This document shows, in pieces, positions 14,304-22,224 of a DNA stretch of 23,643 bases. Positions within the stretch are counted from its first letter, which is position 1. Each line of letters opens with the position of its first letter. Under the pieces are notes generated by a model. It did not search any database, was not told the DNA's origin, and worked only from the letters and a program-made list of their open reading frames with translations. The stretch is taken from positions 1 through 23,643 of the forward strand of contig JBJOKR010000050.1 in NCBI GenBank assembly GCA_046045995.1. The letters are read 5' to 3'. Source of the stretch: Indioceanicola sp046045995. GTDB lineage: Bacteria; Pseudomonadota; Alphaproteobacteria; Azospirillales; Azospirillaceae. The translations under genes were made by a program, and so were the position numbers.

Positions 14304-15463
14304 CCTTCACGATGCGCTTGCTGGCGGGGGTCGCCGTCGTCTTTGGCGTCGGCCTCCTGTTCACCTTCGAATACCCGCCGGTGGATGTGGTCCAGGTGGG
14401 ATATCGCGGCACCGCCATGGAACAGGTCTACAGCCCCGAGCGGGTGGCGGCCCAGATCCCGGCGAACCAGTTCCCCGCCGTCGATCCGCTGCCGTCCGAA
14501 GGGGCGCCGGCGGGGCAGGTCTACCAGAATGTCCAGGTCCTGGGCGATGTGCCGGAGACGGAGTTCCTGGGCCTGATGACGGCCATCACCGAATGGGTGT
14601 CGCCCGAGCAGGGCTGCGCCTATTGCCACGCGGATGGGGAGGATCTGTCCTCCGACAGCCTGTACACCAAGGTTGTCGCCCGCCGCATGATCCAGATGAC
14701 CCAGACGATCAACACCGCCTGGGAAAGCCATGTGGGCCAGTCCGGGGTCAACTGCTACACCTGCCACCGCGGCCAGCCGGTGCCGCGGAACATCTGGTTC
14801 CAGGATGCCATGCCCGATACGGGCGGTCTTCTGGCCAGCCGGGGCGGCCAGAATGTGGCGTCGCCGGATGTGGGCCTGACCTCCCTGCCCGCCGATCCCT
14901 ACACCACCTTCCTGGTCGGGGAACCGCCGATCGACATCCGCGTGATCGGGGAGAGGGCGCTGCCCCACGGCAACACCGCCTCCATCAAGCAGGCGGAATG
15001 GACCTATGCCCTGATGGTCCACATGTCCGAAGGGCTGGGGGTCAACTGCACCTTCTGCCACAACAGCCGCAGCTTCGCCCAGTGGGACCAGAGCCCGCCG
15101 CAGCGCGCAACGGCTTGGTACGGCATCCGGATGGTACGCAACCTGAACGCCGATTACCTGGTGCCGCTGGGGGCCACATATCCGCCCCATCGGTTGGGCC
15201 CCGCGGGCGATGCGCCCAAGGCCTATTGCAGCACCTGCCACCAGGGGGCCTACAAGCCGCTCTACGGGGCACCGGCGGTGGCCGATTGGCCGGCGTTGGA
15301 CCGGGTGACCATGGCGGCCCCGCCCCAGGCGGCGGATGTCCCGGCCGAAACCCCGGCCGAGGCTCCCGCCGCTTCCGATGCACCGGCGGAAACGCCAGCC
15401 GAAACACCCGCCGCCCCCCCGGCGGGAGAGCCCCCGGCCGAACCGGCCGGTGGTGGTCAGTAG
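14300..15463 (+). CDS. pufC: Reaction-centre tetrahaem cytochrome c subunit
   Basis: PufC sits on the periplasmic face of the reaction centre and passes electrons to the oxidised special pair. Four CxxCH haem sites start at C106 (CAYCH), C152 (CYTCH), C250 (CTFCH) and C310 (CSTCH), with methionines in the preceding helices as likely ligands. The first 22 residues form one hydrophobic helix without a lipobox cysteine, so an uncleaved membrane anchor is more likely than a lipoprotein. About 45 C-terminal residues are an Ala/Pro/Glu tail with PAETPA repeats, beyond the haem domain. The 387-residue frame starts in the pufM stop (ATGA). It closes the superoperon, followed by strong hairpins. Confidence 0.97.
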   Translation: MTFTMRLLAGVAVVFGVGLLFTFEYPPVDVVQVGYRGTAMEQVYSPERVAAQIPANQFPAVDPLPSEGAPAGQVYQNVQVLGDVPETEFLGLMTAITEWVSPEQGCAYCHADGEDLSSDSLYTKVVARRMIQMTQTINTAWESHVGQSGVNCYTCHRGQPVPRNIWFQDAMPDTGGLLASRGGQNVASPDVGLTSLPADPYTTFLVGEPPIDIRVIGERALPHGNTASIKQAEWTYALMVHMSEGLGVNCTFCHNSRSFAQWDQSPPQRATAWYGIRMVRNLNADYLVPLGATYPPHRLGPAGDAPKAYCSTCHQGAYKPLYGAPAVADWPALDRVTMAAPPQAADVPAETPAEAPAASDAPAETPAETPAAPPAGEPPAEPAGGGQ

Positions 15464-15470
15464 GGATGGC

Positions 15471-15500
15471 GCGGGTCGGCGGATCGTTCCGCCGACCCGC
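15471..15500 (+). terminator. Strong hairpin 7 bases after pufC
   Basis: A perfect 13-bp stem (GCGGGTCGGCGGA with TCCGCCGACCCGC) surrounds a TCGT loop. AGGGA and TCCCT outside it could extend the stem with mismatches. No clean T-run follows, so it may act mainly as a 3' barrier to RNA decay. Confidence 0.75.
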
Positions 15501-15565
15501 CTTCCCTAGGGGATGTTCCGTCGTTCCTCTCTCTTCCGTAGTTCTGTTCCTTACCCCTTCCGGGA

Positions 15566-15613
15566 GTCTCCCCCCGGAGACCTGAGGCCCGCGGCACCTG
15601 GTGCTGCGGGCCT
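15566..15613 (+). terminator. Two further hairpins, the second a likely rho-independent terminator of puf
   Basis: GTCTCC-CCCC-GGAGAC (15566-15581) is followed 3 bases later by a 14-bp near-perfect stem (15585-15598 with 15600-15613, one G-U pair; tip bases must open for a loop), then ATCTTT. With the hairpin at 15471 this gives three stem-loops in about 145 bases after pufC. Confidence 0.65.
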
Positions 15614-16066
15614 ATCTTTGTGACGGGATCGGTAGAAGGGAGCGTTCGGGGAAAAGGAATTGCGCCCTTCCCCTGTCCCGCGTCCCCATAGTGGCTCATG
15701 CCTCATGGTCCATGGCCGGGACGCATGACCATGCGCCTATGCGTTTGGACGGGTTGACCTGGGAGGGCACCGAACGACCTTATTATCCATGCGGTCATTC
15801 CCGCGCCTGCGCTTAGCCCAGCCGGGGGACCGGATCCCTGCCTGCACCGCCGGCGATCCCGGCGCAGGGACAGGGACCCCGGCGGGTGCGCTGTCGGGAC
15901 CGCCGGGCACCGTGTCGTCCTGCCGCCGGGGTGGGACGCCGGGGTGGGGGACTGGATCCGCCTGTGAGGGCGGATCAGAATCGGACGCCTGGATCTGCCG
16001 GGTGTTATGGAAGGATAGCCGGCGGCCGCACCATCCACGACCGCCCGCAAGACAAGGAGGATCATC
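15614..16066. other. Intergenic stretch of 453 bases between puf and cycA without a recognisable gene
   Basis: Several short frames exist on both strands, but none has family features or a convincing start. I find no TGT-N12-ACA site and no clear -35/-10 pair, although a cycA promoter should lie here. One palindrome, CGCATG-AC-CATGCG, is at 15722-15735. The last bases hold the cycA ribosome site. Confidence 0.5.
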
Positions 16067-16501
16067 ATGAGGGGTGTGTCTGGTACCGGCGTCTTCGCCA
16101 TCCTGCTTCTGGCCGGACTTGCCACCGGCGGGGCTGCCCAGGCCCAGGACGGGGATGCGGCCGCCGGGGAGAAGGTGTTCAACCGCTGCAAGGCCTGCCA
16201 CATGGTGGGGCCGGACGCGAAGAACCGCGTCGGCCCGATCCTGACCGGGGTCGTAGGGCGCAAGGCGGGGACGGTGGAAGGCTTCGCCTATTCCGAGATC
16301 AACAAGGCCGCCGGGACTGCCGGCCTGACCTGGACGCCGGAGGCCATCGCCGCCTATCTGCCCGATCCCCAGGCCTTCCTGGAGAGCTACCTGAAGGAAC
16401 AGGGGCAGACCCCGTCTGGTCGCACCAAGATGGCCTTCCGCCTGGCGGCGGAGAAGGACCGGAAGGACGTGATCGCCTATCTGCAGACCTTTTCCCAGTA
16501 A
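16067..16501 (+). CDS. cycA: Periplasmic cytochrome c2 (class I c-type cytochrome)
   Basis: Soluble electron carrier expected to shuttle between the cytochrome bc1 complex and PufC or the reaction centre. The 144-residue precursor has a Sec signal peptide with a likely cut after AQA (residue 26), one haem site C41-K-A-C44-H45, and the sixth ligand M122 in GRTKMAFRL. The mature length of about 118 residues and GPDAKNRVGPILTGVVGRKAG fit the cytochrome c2/cytochrome c family. AAGGAGG precedes the ATG at 16067. It stands as its own unit between the puf hairpins and a strong terminator shared with hemA. A gene of this kind beside puf and hemA is known in other alphaproteobacterial clusters. Confidence 0.92.
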   Translation: MRGVSGTGVFAILLLAGLATGGAAQAQDGDAAAGEKVFNRCKACHMVGPDAKNRVGPILTGVVGRKAGTVEGFAYSEINKAAGTAGLTWTPEAIAAYLPDPQAFLESYLKEQGQTPSGRTKMAFRLAAEKDRKDVIAYLQTFSQ

Positions 16502-16608
16502 ACTCCTGAGCTCCCGGTAACCTCCCGGGCCTGGAGCGGGTCGCCCCCACCCGGCGGCATGCGCCGACAGCTTCCCAAACAGGCCAGCCAGGTGGCTGGA
16601 CAGCGAAA

Positions 16609-16647
16609 CGGCGCCGGGATCGTTCCCGGCGCCGCTTTTGCTTTTCT
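16609..16647. terminator. Bidirectional rho-independent terminator between cycA and hemA
   Basis: A perfect stem (GGCGCCGGGA, 16610-16619, with TCCCGGCGCC, 16624-16633) around TCGT is followed on the plus strand by GCTTTTGCTTTT. On the minus strand it is followed by GTTTCG, so it probably serves both convergent units. The loop region GGATCGTTCC is the same as in the first hairpin after pufC. Confidence 0.9.
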
Positions 16648-16672
16648 GTCGGTGCTGACTGGGACGGGCAGG

Positions 16673-17899
16673 TCAGGCCACGGCCATCGTGTCCGTCCGC
16701 AGCAGCCCCACCTCCCCCCAGATGTCGGACAGGGCACCCATCAGCAGGTCGATATCCGCATCGGTGTGGTAGGGCGACGGGGTGATCCGCAGCCGCTCCG
16801 TCTTCTTCGGCACGGTCGGGTAGTTGATGGGCTGGACATAGATGCCGTACTGCTCCAGCAGGCGGTCGCTGATGATCTTGCAGCAGACGGGATTGCCCAC
16901 CATCACCGGCACGATGTGGCTGGGATTGTCCATGTGGGGGATGCCCGCCTGGTCCAGCCGACGGCGCAGGGTGGCCACCCGGTTCTGGTGGCGCAGCCGT
17001 TCCCAGGTGCTGTCCTTCAGGTGGCGGATGCTGGCCGCCGCCCCCGCTGCAACCGCCGGCGGCAGCGACGTGGTGAAGATGAAGCCGGAGGCGAAGCTGC
17101 GCACGAAATCGCAGACCGCGGCCGACCCGGTGATATAGCCGCCGACCACGCCGAAGGCTTTGCCCAGCGTTCCCTCGATCACGGTGATCCGGTCGGCCAG
17201 CCCCTCGCGTTCGGAAATGCCGCCGCCGTGAGGCCCATAGAGGCCGACCGCATGCACTTCATCCAGATAGGTCATGGCGTTGTATTTCTCCGCCACCTCC
17301 ACGATCTCCGCCATCGGGCAGACATCGCCATCCATGGAATAGACGCTTTCGAAAGCCACCAGCTTCGGCCGGTCGGGGTCCAGACCGGCGAGCTTGCGGT
17401 CCAGATCCTCCGGATCGTTATGGGCGAAAAGCGTCCGCTCCGCCCGGGAATGGCGGATACCCTCGATCATGGAGGCATGGTTCTTCTCATCCGACAGGAC
17501 CATGCATCCCGGCAGCCGGGCGGCGAGCGTGCTGAGGGCCGCCCAGTTGGAGACATAGCCGGACGTGAAGAGCAGGGCTGCCTCCTTCCCGTGCAGATCC
17601 GCCAGCTCTTGTTCCAGCAGCACATGGTAATGGTTGGTGCCGGAGATGTTGCGGGTGCCGCCGGCCCCCGCACCGCAGCGATCCAGCGCCTCATGCATCG
17701 CCGCCAGTACGGAGGGATGCTGGCCCATCCCCAGGTAATCGTTGGAACACCAGACCGTCACCTCATGGGGGATGCCGTCGCGGAAATGGGTCGCGCGCGG
17801 GAACCGGCCCCGCTGCCGCTCGAGATCCGCGAAGACCCGGTAGTTCCCCTCCTGCCGGAGACCGTCCAGTTCCTGTGTGAAGAATGACTCGTAATTCAT
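16673..17899 (-). CDS. hemA: 5-aminolevulinate synthase
   Basis: HemA condenses glycine and succinyl-CoA to 5-aminolevulinate, the first committed tetrapyrrole precursor (Shemin pathway). The 408-residue protein is a PLP-dependent alpha-oxoamine synthase: WCSNDYLGMG, the glycine-rich GAGAGGTRNISGT, the cofactor segment YLDEVHAVGLYG, and K247 in EGTLGKAFG as Schiff-base lysine. The C-terminal YPTVPKKTERLRITPSPYH is ALAS-specific and separates it from KBL and BioF. The ATG overlaps the puhE stop (ATGA), so this is the last gene of the puh operon and its supply is tied to reaction-centre assembly genes. A second ALAS elsewhere in the genome is possible. Confidence 0.97.
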   Translation of the reverse strand: MNYESFFTQELDGLRQEGNYRVFADLERQRGRFPRATHFRDGIPHEVTVWCSNDYLGMGQHPSVLAAMHEALDRCGAGAGGTRNISGTNHYHVLLEQELADLHGKEAALLFTSGYVSNWAALSTLAARLPGCMVLSDEKNHASMIEGIRHSRAERTLFAHNDPEDLDRKLAGLDPDRPKLVAFESVYSMDGDVCPMAEIVEVAEKYNAMTYLDEVHAVGLYGPHGGGISEREGLADRITVIEGTLGKAFGVVGGYITGSAAVCDFVRSFASGFIFTTSLPPAVAAGAAASIRHLKDSTWERLRHQNRVATLRRRLDQAGIPHMDNPSHIVPVMVGNPVCCKIISDRLLEQYGIYVQPINYPTVPKKTERLRITPSPYHTDADIDLLMGALSDIWGEVGLLRTDTMAVA

Positions 17900-18759
17900 G
17901 AACGCCTCCAGAGGGTGGACGGTGCCAGATCGGTGCGCACGGTCGGGTCGGGGGGAACAGGCGGAGCAACGGGGGTGCGGCGGGCGCGGTCCCCCAGATA
18001 AACGGACCAGAGATTGGCCGACGGAACGGGCAGGACCATCAGCCAGTGTTCCAGCAGGGCCAGGAAGGAAAGTGCCGCCAGCAGGGCCATGGCGGTGGCG
18101 GTGGCGCCCCCGCCCTCCCCTGCCCCGCCCGTCGCGGCGGCCAGGGCCGCCTGCCCGAACAGCACGACCGCAAGCGTGCAGCCGGTGATCGACAGGGGGA
18201 ACAGCAGGTTCATGGGCCGGCGTCGGAAATAGCTGGCCATGTAGGCCAGATGGGGGGGCAGGAATTCCTCCCCCAGATTGGGCACGCCCAGGAAGATGTT
18301 CAGCTTGGCGCTGACCCGCATGCCCCAGAGCAGAAGAAAGGTCCAGAGCCCGACCGGCACGGCCGCGCCGTCGGTGACCCGCATCAGCACCAGCGCCGCG
18401 GCCAGGATCGCCAGCTCATGCCAGAGGATAACCTGAACCGCCAGGCGGAAGCGGCGCCAGGGGCCTGCCCCGGGCGGGCAGGGGCTGCGCACCGGTCCGG
18501 TGACGAAACCCAGAAGGAACGCCATCTCGATCCAGCCCCAGACCAGGATGGCTCCGATGAATCCGGCGAAGACGCCGGTTCCCGTGTCCTGTCCGGCCCC
18601 CCAGTGTACGGCGGCGATGCCGGCCAGGCCCGCGAGCGTGGCCCCGGCCATGCTCCAGACGAAGGTGCGCTGGGGCAGCCCGTCCAGCAGCGCGATCAGC
18701 CCCGTGCTGGCCCACCACAGCAGGACGGTGAAAAGGATGGGCAGCACGAATTCCGCCAC
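17896..18759 (-). CDS. puhE: Photosynthetic complex assembly protein PuhE
   Basis: PuhE (DUF3623) is a multi-pass inner-membrane protein found only with photosynthesis clusters; in Rhodobacter capsulatus it affects reaction-centre and bacteriochlorophyll levels. The 287-residue protein has about seven to eight hydrophobic segments, beginning with FVLPILFTVLLWWASTGLIALLD (one helix plus flank), and contains RVSAKLNIFLGVPNLGEEF and HWLMVLPVPSANLW, which I associate with the family. The start is GTG at 18759, chosen because AGGGAGGG lies about 9 bases upstream. It follows acsF after 24 bases and overlaps hemA by 4. The precise molecular role is not known. Confidence 0.9.
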   Translation of the reverse strand: MAEFVLPILFTVLLWWASTGLIALLDGLPQRTFVWSMAGATLAGLAGIAAVHWGAGQDTGTGVFAGFIGAILVWGWIEMAFLLGFVTGPVRSPCPPGAGPWRRFRLAVQVILWHELAILAAALVLMRVTDGAAVPVGLWTFLLLWGMRVSAKLNIFLGVPNLGEEFLPPHLAYMASYFRRRPMNLLFPLSITGCTLAVVLFGQAALAAATGGAGEGGGATATAMALLAALSFLALLEHWLMVLPVPSANLWSVYLGDRARRTPVAPPVPPDPTVRTDLAPSTLWRRS

Positions 18760-18783
18760 GGGCCGGACCCTCCCTTGCGCTGC

Positions 18784-19905
18784 TTACCAGGCCGGAGCCA
18801 GACGGATCCGGCTCGGCAGGGCGTTGGGGATGGCGGGGATGGCATAGAGCCGGGCGAAGGTGACAGCGGCCGACAGGGTCAAGCCCCAGCGCGCCAGCGT
18901 GCCCCGCACCCCGCCCTGCGCCCGGGCCGCCTGCTGGGCGACGGCGATCAGGGACAGCCGGTTCAACCCCGCCTGGAAGGCCGGATTCTCGAAATCCAGG
19001 GTCATGGGGAAGACCTGTTTCACGATCTCCGACGTGGTCCGGAACACGGCCATGTCGTAATGGGTCGGGTCCAGGCCCAAGGCGGCGTGGAAGGCCGGGC
19101 GGTCGTGGTCGCGCACATACATCGTGGCGAAGACAGCCAGCTGGAAGAACTTGATCCACAGCTTGTTCCGGCCCGACAACAGCGCCGGGTTCGCCCGCAT
19201 CAGCAGGGCGAAGGCCTCCCCATGGCGGAACTCGTCATTGCACCACTGCTCGAACCATTTGAAGATCGGGTGGAAGCGCTGATCCGGGTTCCGTTCCAGA
19301 TGGCGGAAGATGGTGATGTAGCGCGCGTAGCCGATCTTTTCTGACAGGTAGGTGGCGTAGAAGATGAACTTCGGCTGGAAGTACGTGTATTTCTTGGCCT
19401 TGGTCAGGAAGGACATGTCGACGCCGATGCCGAAATCCTTCAGCGTTTCATTTATGAAGCCGGCATGGCGGGATTCATCGCGCGCCATATAGGCGAACAG
19501 CTTCTTGATGTCCGGGTTCTTCACCCGCTTCTTCGCCTCCGCATAGAGGACGCAGCCGGAGAATTCGGCCGTGAGCGAGCTGACCAGGAAATCCGTGAAC
19601 TCCGCCCGCAGATCGGCCGGAAGCCGGTCGAGGGTGTTGTCGAAATCGGCCGTGCACTTGAAATGGGTGCGGTTCTCATCCCGCTCCAGCTCCGCCAGGA
19701 TGCCGTCCCATTCGGCGCGGACGGGCGAGACGTCCACCCGGTCCAGCGCGTCGTAATCGGTGGTGTAGAAGCGCGGGCTCAGCAGGGTGTTCTCCTGGGC
19801 CATGCGGGTGGTGTCGACGCTGGCGAACCGCGCCGTCTCCTCATGCCCGTGGTCGTCGGCCCCATGCAGGTCGGACCCGTGCAGATCGTCGGTGATTGCG
19901 GTCAT
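18784..19905 (-). CDS. acsF: Magnesium-protoporphyrin IX monomethyl ester (oxidative) cyclase
   Basis: AcsF is the oxygen-dependent di-iron cyclase that forms ring E of (bacterio)chlorophyll, converting Mg-protoporphyrin monomethyl ester to divinyl protochlorophyllide. The 373-residue protein has the two di-iron signatures DESRH (E144) and DEFRH (E225) in a ferritin-like helical fold, and FYTTDYDALDRVDVSPVRAEW near the N-terminus. A His/Asp-rich leader of about 25 residues precedes the conserved part. The start lies 3 bases after the upstream small gene. Its presence means pigment can be made under oxic or micro-oxic conditions; the anaerobic BchE is not in the window. Confidence 0.97.
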   Translation of the reverse strand: MTAITDDLHGSDLHGADDHGHEETARFASVDTTRMAQENTLLSPRFYTTDYDALDRVDVSPVRAEWDGILAELERDENRTHFKCTADFDNTLDRLPADLRAEFTDFLVSSLTAEFSGCVLYAEAKKRVKNPDIKKLFAYMARDESRHAGFINETLKDFGIGVDMSFLTKAKKYTYFQPKFIFYATYLSEKIGYARYITIFRHLERNPDQRFHPIFKWFEQWCNDEFRHGEAFALLMRANPALLSGRNKLWIKFFQLAVFATMYVRDHDRPAFHAALGLDPTHYDMAVFRTTSEIVKQVFPMTLDFENPAFQAGLNRLSLIAVAQQAARAQGGVRGTLARWGLTLSAAVTFARLYAIPAIPNALPSRIRLAPAW

Positions 19906-19908
19906 GGC

Positions 19909-20250
19909 TCACACACTCCCATCGGAGAAGCTGACTTCGTAAAGTTCGGTCAGGCCGAGATAGGCCGTCAGGTAGACCCACTGGCGTTCCAGCCAGCCGG
20001 CGCGGATGATCTGGGCCCGACAGTCGAAGCGGGCGCTGCGGCCGAAATCGATACCCTGGGGCGCGCCGTAGACGATCACCGTGTCCCCCGGCCCGGGCTC
20101 CACCCCATGCAGGTCGACATGGGCGTGCAGGCTTTCCGCACTGTTCTCGATCTCGACGGTGCAGGGGATGGTGGCAAGTCCGGCGATGGGCCGGGCTTCC
20201 GCCCGGTCGCCGGCATCGGCGGCATAGGGCTTGGCAAGAACTCCGATCAT
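19909..20250 (-). CDS. Small unknown protein conserved in position between puhC and acsF
   Basis: A 113-residue soluble protein without signal peptide or membrane helix. Gene clusters of other purple alphaproteobacteria carry a small gene of similar size here, with no established function. Visible segments are IPCTVEIENSAESLHAHVDL, a GDTVIVYGAPQGIDFG turn-rich part, and WLERQWVYLTAYLGLTELYEV near the C-terminus; the composition suggests a small beta-rich fold. The ATG overlaps the puhC stop (ATGA), and acsF begins 3 bases after its stop, so it should be made together with both. A role as helper of AcsF or of complex assembly would be a guess from context. Confidence 0.85.
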   Translation of the reverse strand: MIGVLAKPYAADAGDRAEARPIAGLATIPCTVEIENSAESLHAHVDLHGVEPGPGDTVIVYGAPQGIDFGRSARFDCRAQIIRAGWLERQWVYLTAYLGLTELYEVSFSDGSV

Positions 20251-20702
20251 GGCGTCTCCCCCCGGCTGTCCAGCAGCCGTGCATAGGCGGTCATGTTGGT
20301 ATGGCCGAAGGCGGCCAGGTCGATGGTGCGGTCGAGCGCGGGATCGGTCAGGATCATCTTGCCGTCGGCCAGCTTTTCCAGCCGGAACGGCACCTCCGCC
20401 CCGATGCCGCGACGGCCACGGTCACGGGCCAGGCCGCGCATGGACCCGCGGATGAACCCACCCTCCCCCACCGCCAGCCGGGCCAGAAGCGCCCCGCTGG
20501 CGGCATCGGTGACGGCGATGGACCCGTCGTCACCATCCTGGAAATTCAGCAGGCGAGATTGAACCACCGGCGCCTGTTCAACCAACTCCACCGGCCCGCC
20601 GACCCGCCCCGCCAGGGCGGCCAGGATCGACAGGGCGATCACGGCGGCGGCCCCGATCAGGGCGCCGCGCGGCAGGATGCTGTCGGCGGTCGGTGCGGTC
20701 AT
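20247..20702 (-). CDS. puhC: Photosynthetic complex assembly protein PuhC
   Basis: PuhC helps organise the reaction centre-LH1 core in Rhodobacter. The 151-residue protein has one N-terminal membrane helix (residues about 13-33), then a periplasmic domain with SRLLNFQDGDDGSIAVTDA, VGEGGFIRGSMRGLARDR and FRLEKLADGKMILTDP, all typical of the family. It overlaps puhB upstream and the small unknown gene downstream by 4 bases each. The family call rests on these segments and on the order puhA-puhB-puhC. Confidence 0.92.
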   Translation of the reverse strand: MTAPTADSILPRGALIGAAAVIALSILAALAGRVGGPVELVEQAPVVQSRLLNFQDGDDGSIAVTDAASGALLARLAVGEGGFIRGSMRGLARDRGRRGIGAEVPFRLEKLADGKMILTDPALDRTIDLAAFGHTNMTAYARLLDSRGETP

Positions 20703-21418
20703 GCCCGGGCACTCCCCATCACGCTGACCAGCCGGGGCCGGCGGTCACCGGCGGAAGCCAGGCTGGGCGCCATGGCGGGGCCGGACAGGGTCGTTTCCAC
20801 CTTCGCATCCGGCACCTCGGCGGAGACACAGTCGGCCAGCGCATGGGCCAGGGTTGCCGCCACATGGGCGGCATCGGGCACGCAACGCAGCGTCGGCTCC
20901 GGCCGGCCCATCCGCCAGGGGCGCACATGGGGCCACATCACCAGATAGGAGATGCGGCTGTCCCCCAGGATTTGCAGCGGGATGTCACCCGACCCGTCGC
21001 GGTAGCTGCGCAGGGCGGCGGACCCCACCAGCTTGAAGGGCACGTTCAGCGCCACCTGCAGCGCGATACCGCCGCGGATCACCAGCCGGCGGCTGGTGAT
21101 GGTGTAGACCGTGGCCCGCGCCGCCAGGAAGGCCAGCAGCAGCAGGATGCCGAGACAGGCCCCGGCCAGCGGGGAGAGCCAGAGGGCGGCCGTGACCGCC
21201 TCCCCCAAGGAGGCACCGCCAGCGGCCACATCGGCCCCGCGCCAGACCATCAGGATGGCGAAGTAGAGGGCGATCGCCCGCACCCGGAAGGCATGGACCG
21301 CGAGCGACCACCAGCCGGGCCGGCCCTGCCACAGCAGCCGTTCCCCCGCCGGGAGCGGACCGGGAAGACCGCGGACCGGCTCCCCCCCGTGCTCCATCAG
21401 GTTGGATACCTCGATCAT
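20699..21418 (-). CDS. puhB: Photosynthetic complex assembly protein PuhB
   Basis: PuhB is an inner-membrane assembly factor for the reaction centre. The 239-residue protein shows GERLLWQGRP before the membrane helices, two to three hydrophobic segments (residues about 47-62 and 80-101), then a bacterial PH-like (bPH2) part with ATVYTITSRRLVIRGG and VPFKLVGSAALRSYRDGSGD. A C-terminal region carries RCVPDAAHVAATLAHAL. The ATG at 21418 overlaps the puhA stop (ATGA). The order puhA-puhB-puhC agrees with known clusters. Confidence 0.93.
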   Translation of the reverse strand: MIEVSNLMEHGGEPVRGLPGPLPAGERLLWQGRPGWWSLAVHAFRVRAIALYFAILMVWRGADVAAGGASLGEAVTAALWLSPLAGACLGILLLLAFLAARATVYTITSRRLVIRGGIALQVALNVPFKLVGSAALRSYRDGSGDIPLQILGDSRISYLVMWPHVRPWRMGRPEPTLRCVPDAAHVAATLAHALADCVSAEVPDAKVETTLSGPAMAPSLASAGDRRPRLVSVMGSARA

Positions 21419-22200
21419 ATCAGGGGCTCCTTCCGGTCGGGGGTGGCATAGAGGTAGCCGCCGGCGAAGTAGGCGCAGATCTGATCCTCCTCCAGCTTCG
21501 TCACCTCATCCGGGTTCTTCAGGACCGGGACGTCGGCGAACTGGCTGGCAAGGATGGACCCGGTGCGGACAAGGCGGGCACGGCGGTCGATCACGGCCAT
21601 GGTCTGGGGCAGCAGGACCATGCGGCTGCGCCCACCGGCCAACGGCACCTCCACCTCCAGATAGGTGATGCGGGGTTCGGACCGGTCGATCCAGATCTCC
21701 CGCACCACGCCCGCGACCTTGCGGTCGGCGGCGATCACGTTCATGCCGACGGGGTTCGGATCTTCCGGCACGACGAAGTGGTGGGGATCGACCCGGTTCG
21801 GAACGATGCGGTTCGCCCCTTCCGCCGTCGTGTCCGGCACGTCCTGGCGCATGGCCCAGGCGGCCGTACCGATGCCGTCGATCATGGGATTGCCCGTCGG
21901 TTCCAACGGCGCGCCAGGGAAATTGCCGGCCGGAACGGCCGCGATCTCCCGCGTGTCGATGTTGCCCGGGGGGGCCGTGTAGGTACCGCCATGGAACAGG
22001 CGGAAGGTCTTGGGATCGGGGATGGCCGGGAAGCCCTGGACCATCACGCGGTTGTTGCGGCGATCCTCCGCCACCAGCGGATAGCCTTCCCGCTTGTTCT
22101 CCTTCAGGAGATACAGGACCAGGAAGAGGAAGAAGATCCAGAAGCCGTAGAGGGCCAGTTGGGCCACGTCGATGTACTGGGTGATGGCGCCGGTTTCCAT
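21415..22200 (-). CDS. puhA: Photosynthetic reaction centre H subunit
   Basis: PuhA caps the cytoplasmic side of the reaction centre, stabilising PufL-PufM and guiding protons to QB. The 261-residue protein starts METGAITQYIDVAQLALYG at 22200, after GGAGGT; an in-frame ATG at 22215 is rejected because it lies ahead of the ribosome site. One membrane helix (residues about 12-31) is followed by KENKREGYPL and the cytoplasmic PRC-barrel-type domain with ADRKVAGVVREIWIDRSEP and a C-terminal DQICAYFAGGYLYATP. It lies 24 bases after lhaA and overlaps puhB by 4. No promoter specific to puhA is evident in that short gap. Confidence 0.97.
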   Translation of the reverse strand: METGAITQYIDVAQLALYGFWIFFLFLVLYLLKENKREGYPLVAEDRRNNRVMVQGFPAIPDPKTFRLFHGGTYTAPPGNIDTREIAAVPAGNFPGAPLEPTGNPMIDGIGTAAWAMRQDVPDTTAEGANRIVPNRVDPHHFVVPEDPNPVGMNVIAADRKVAGVVREIWIDRSEPRITYLEVEVPLAGGRSRMVLLPQTMAVIDRRARLVRTGSILASQFADVPVLKNPDEVTKLEEDQICAYFAGGYLYATPDRKEPLI

Positions 22201-22224
22201 GGGTACCTCCAACAATGCCCGGGC

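Noticed and set aside
15751..15795. TTGACC and TATTAT as a cycA promoter.
   Set aside because: The spacer is about 21 bases, too long for a usual sigma70 promoter, and it lies far from cycA.
15703..16263. A 186-codon minus-strand frame in the puf-cycA gap.
   Set aside because: Half of it is antisense to cycA and the rest is Arg/Pro/Ser-rich without start support; no membrane or family pattern.
16559..17887. A 442-codon plus-strand frame after cycA.
   Set aside because: It is antisense to hemA and runs through a strong terminator hairpin.
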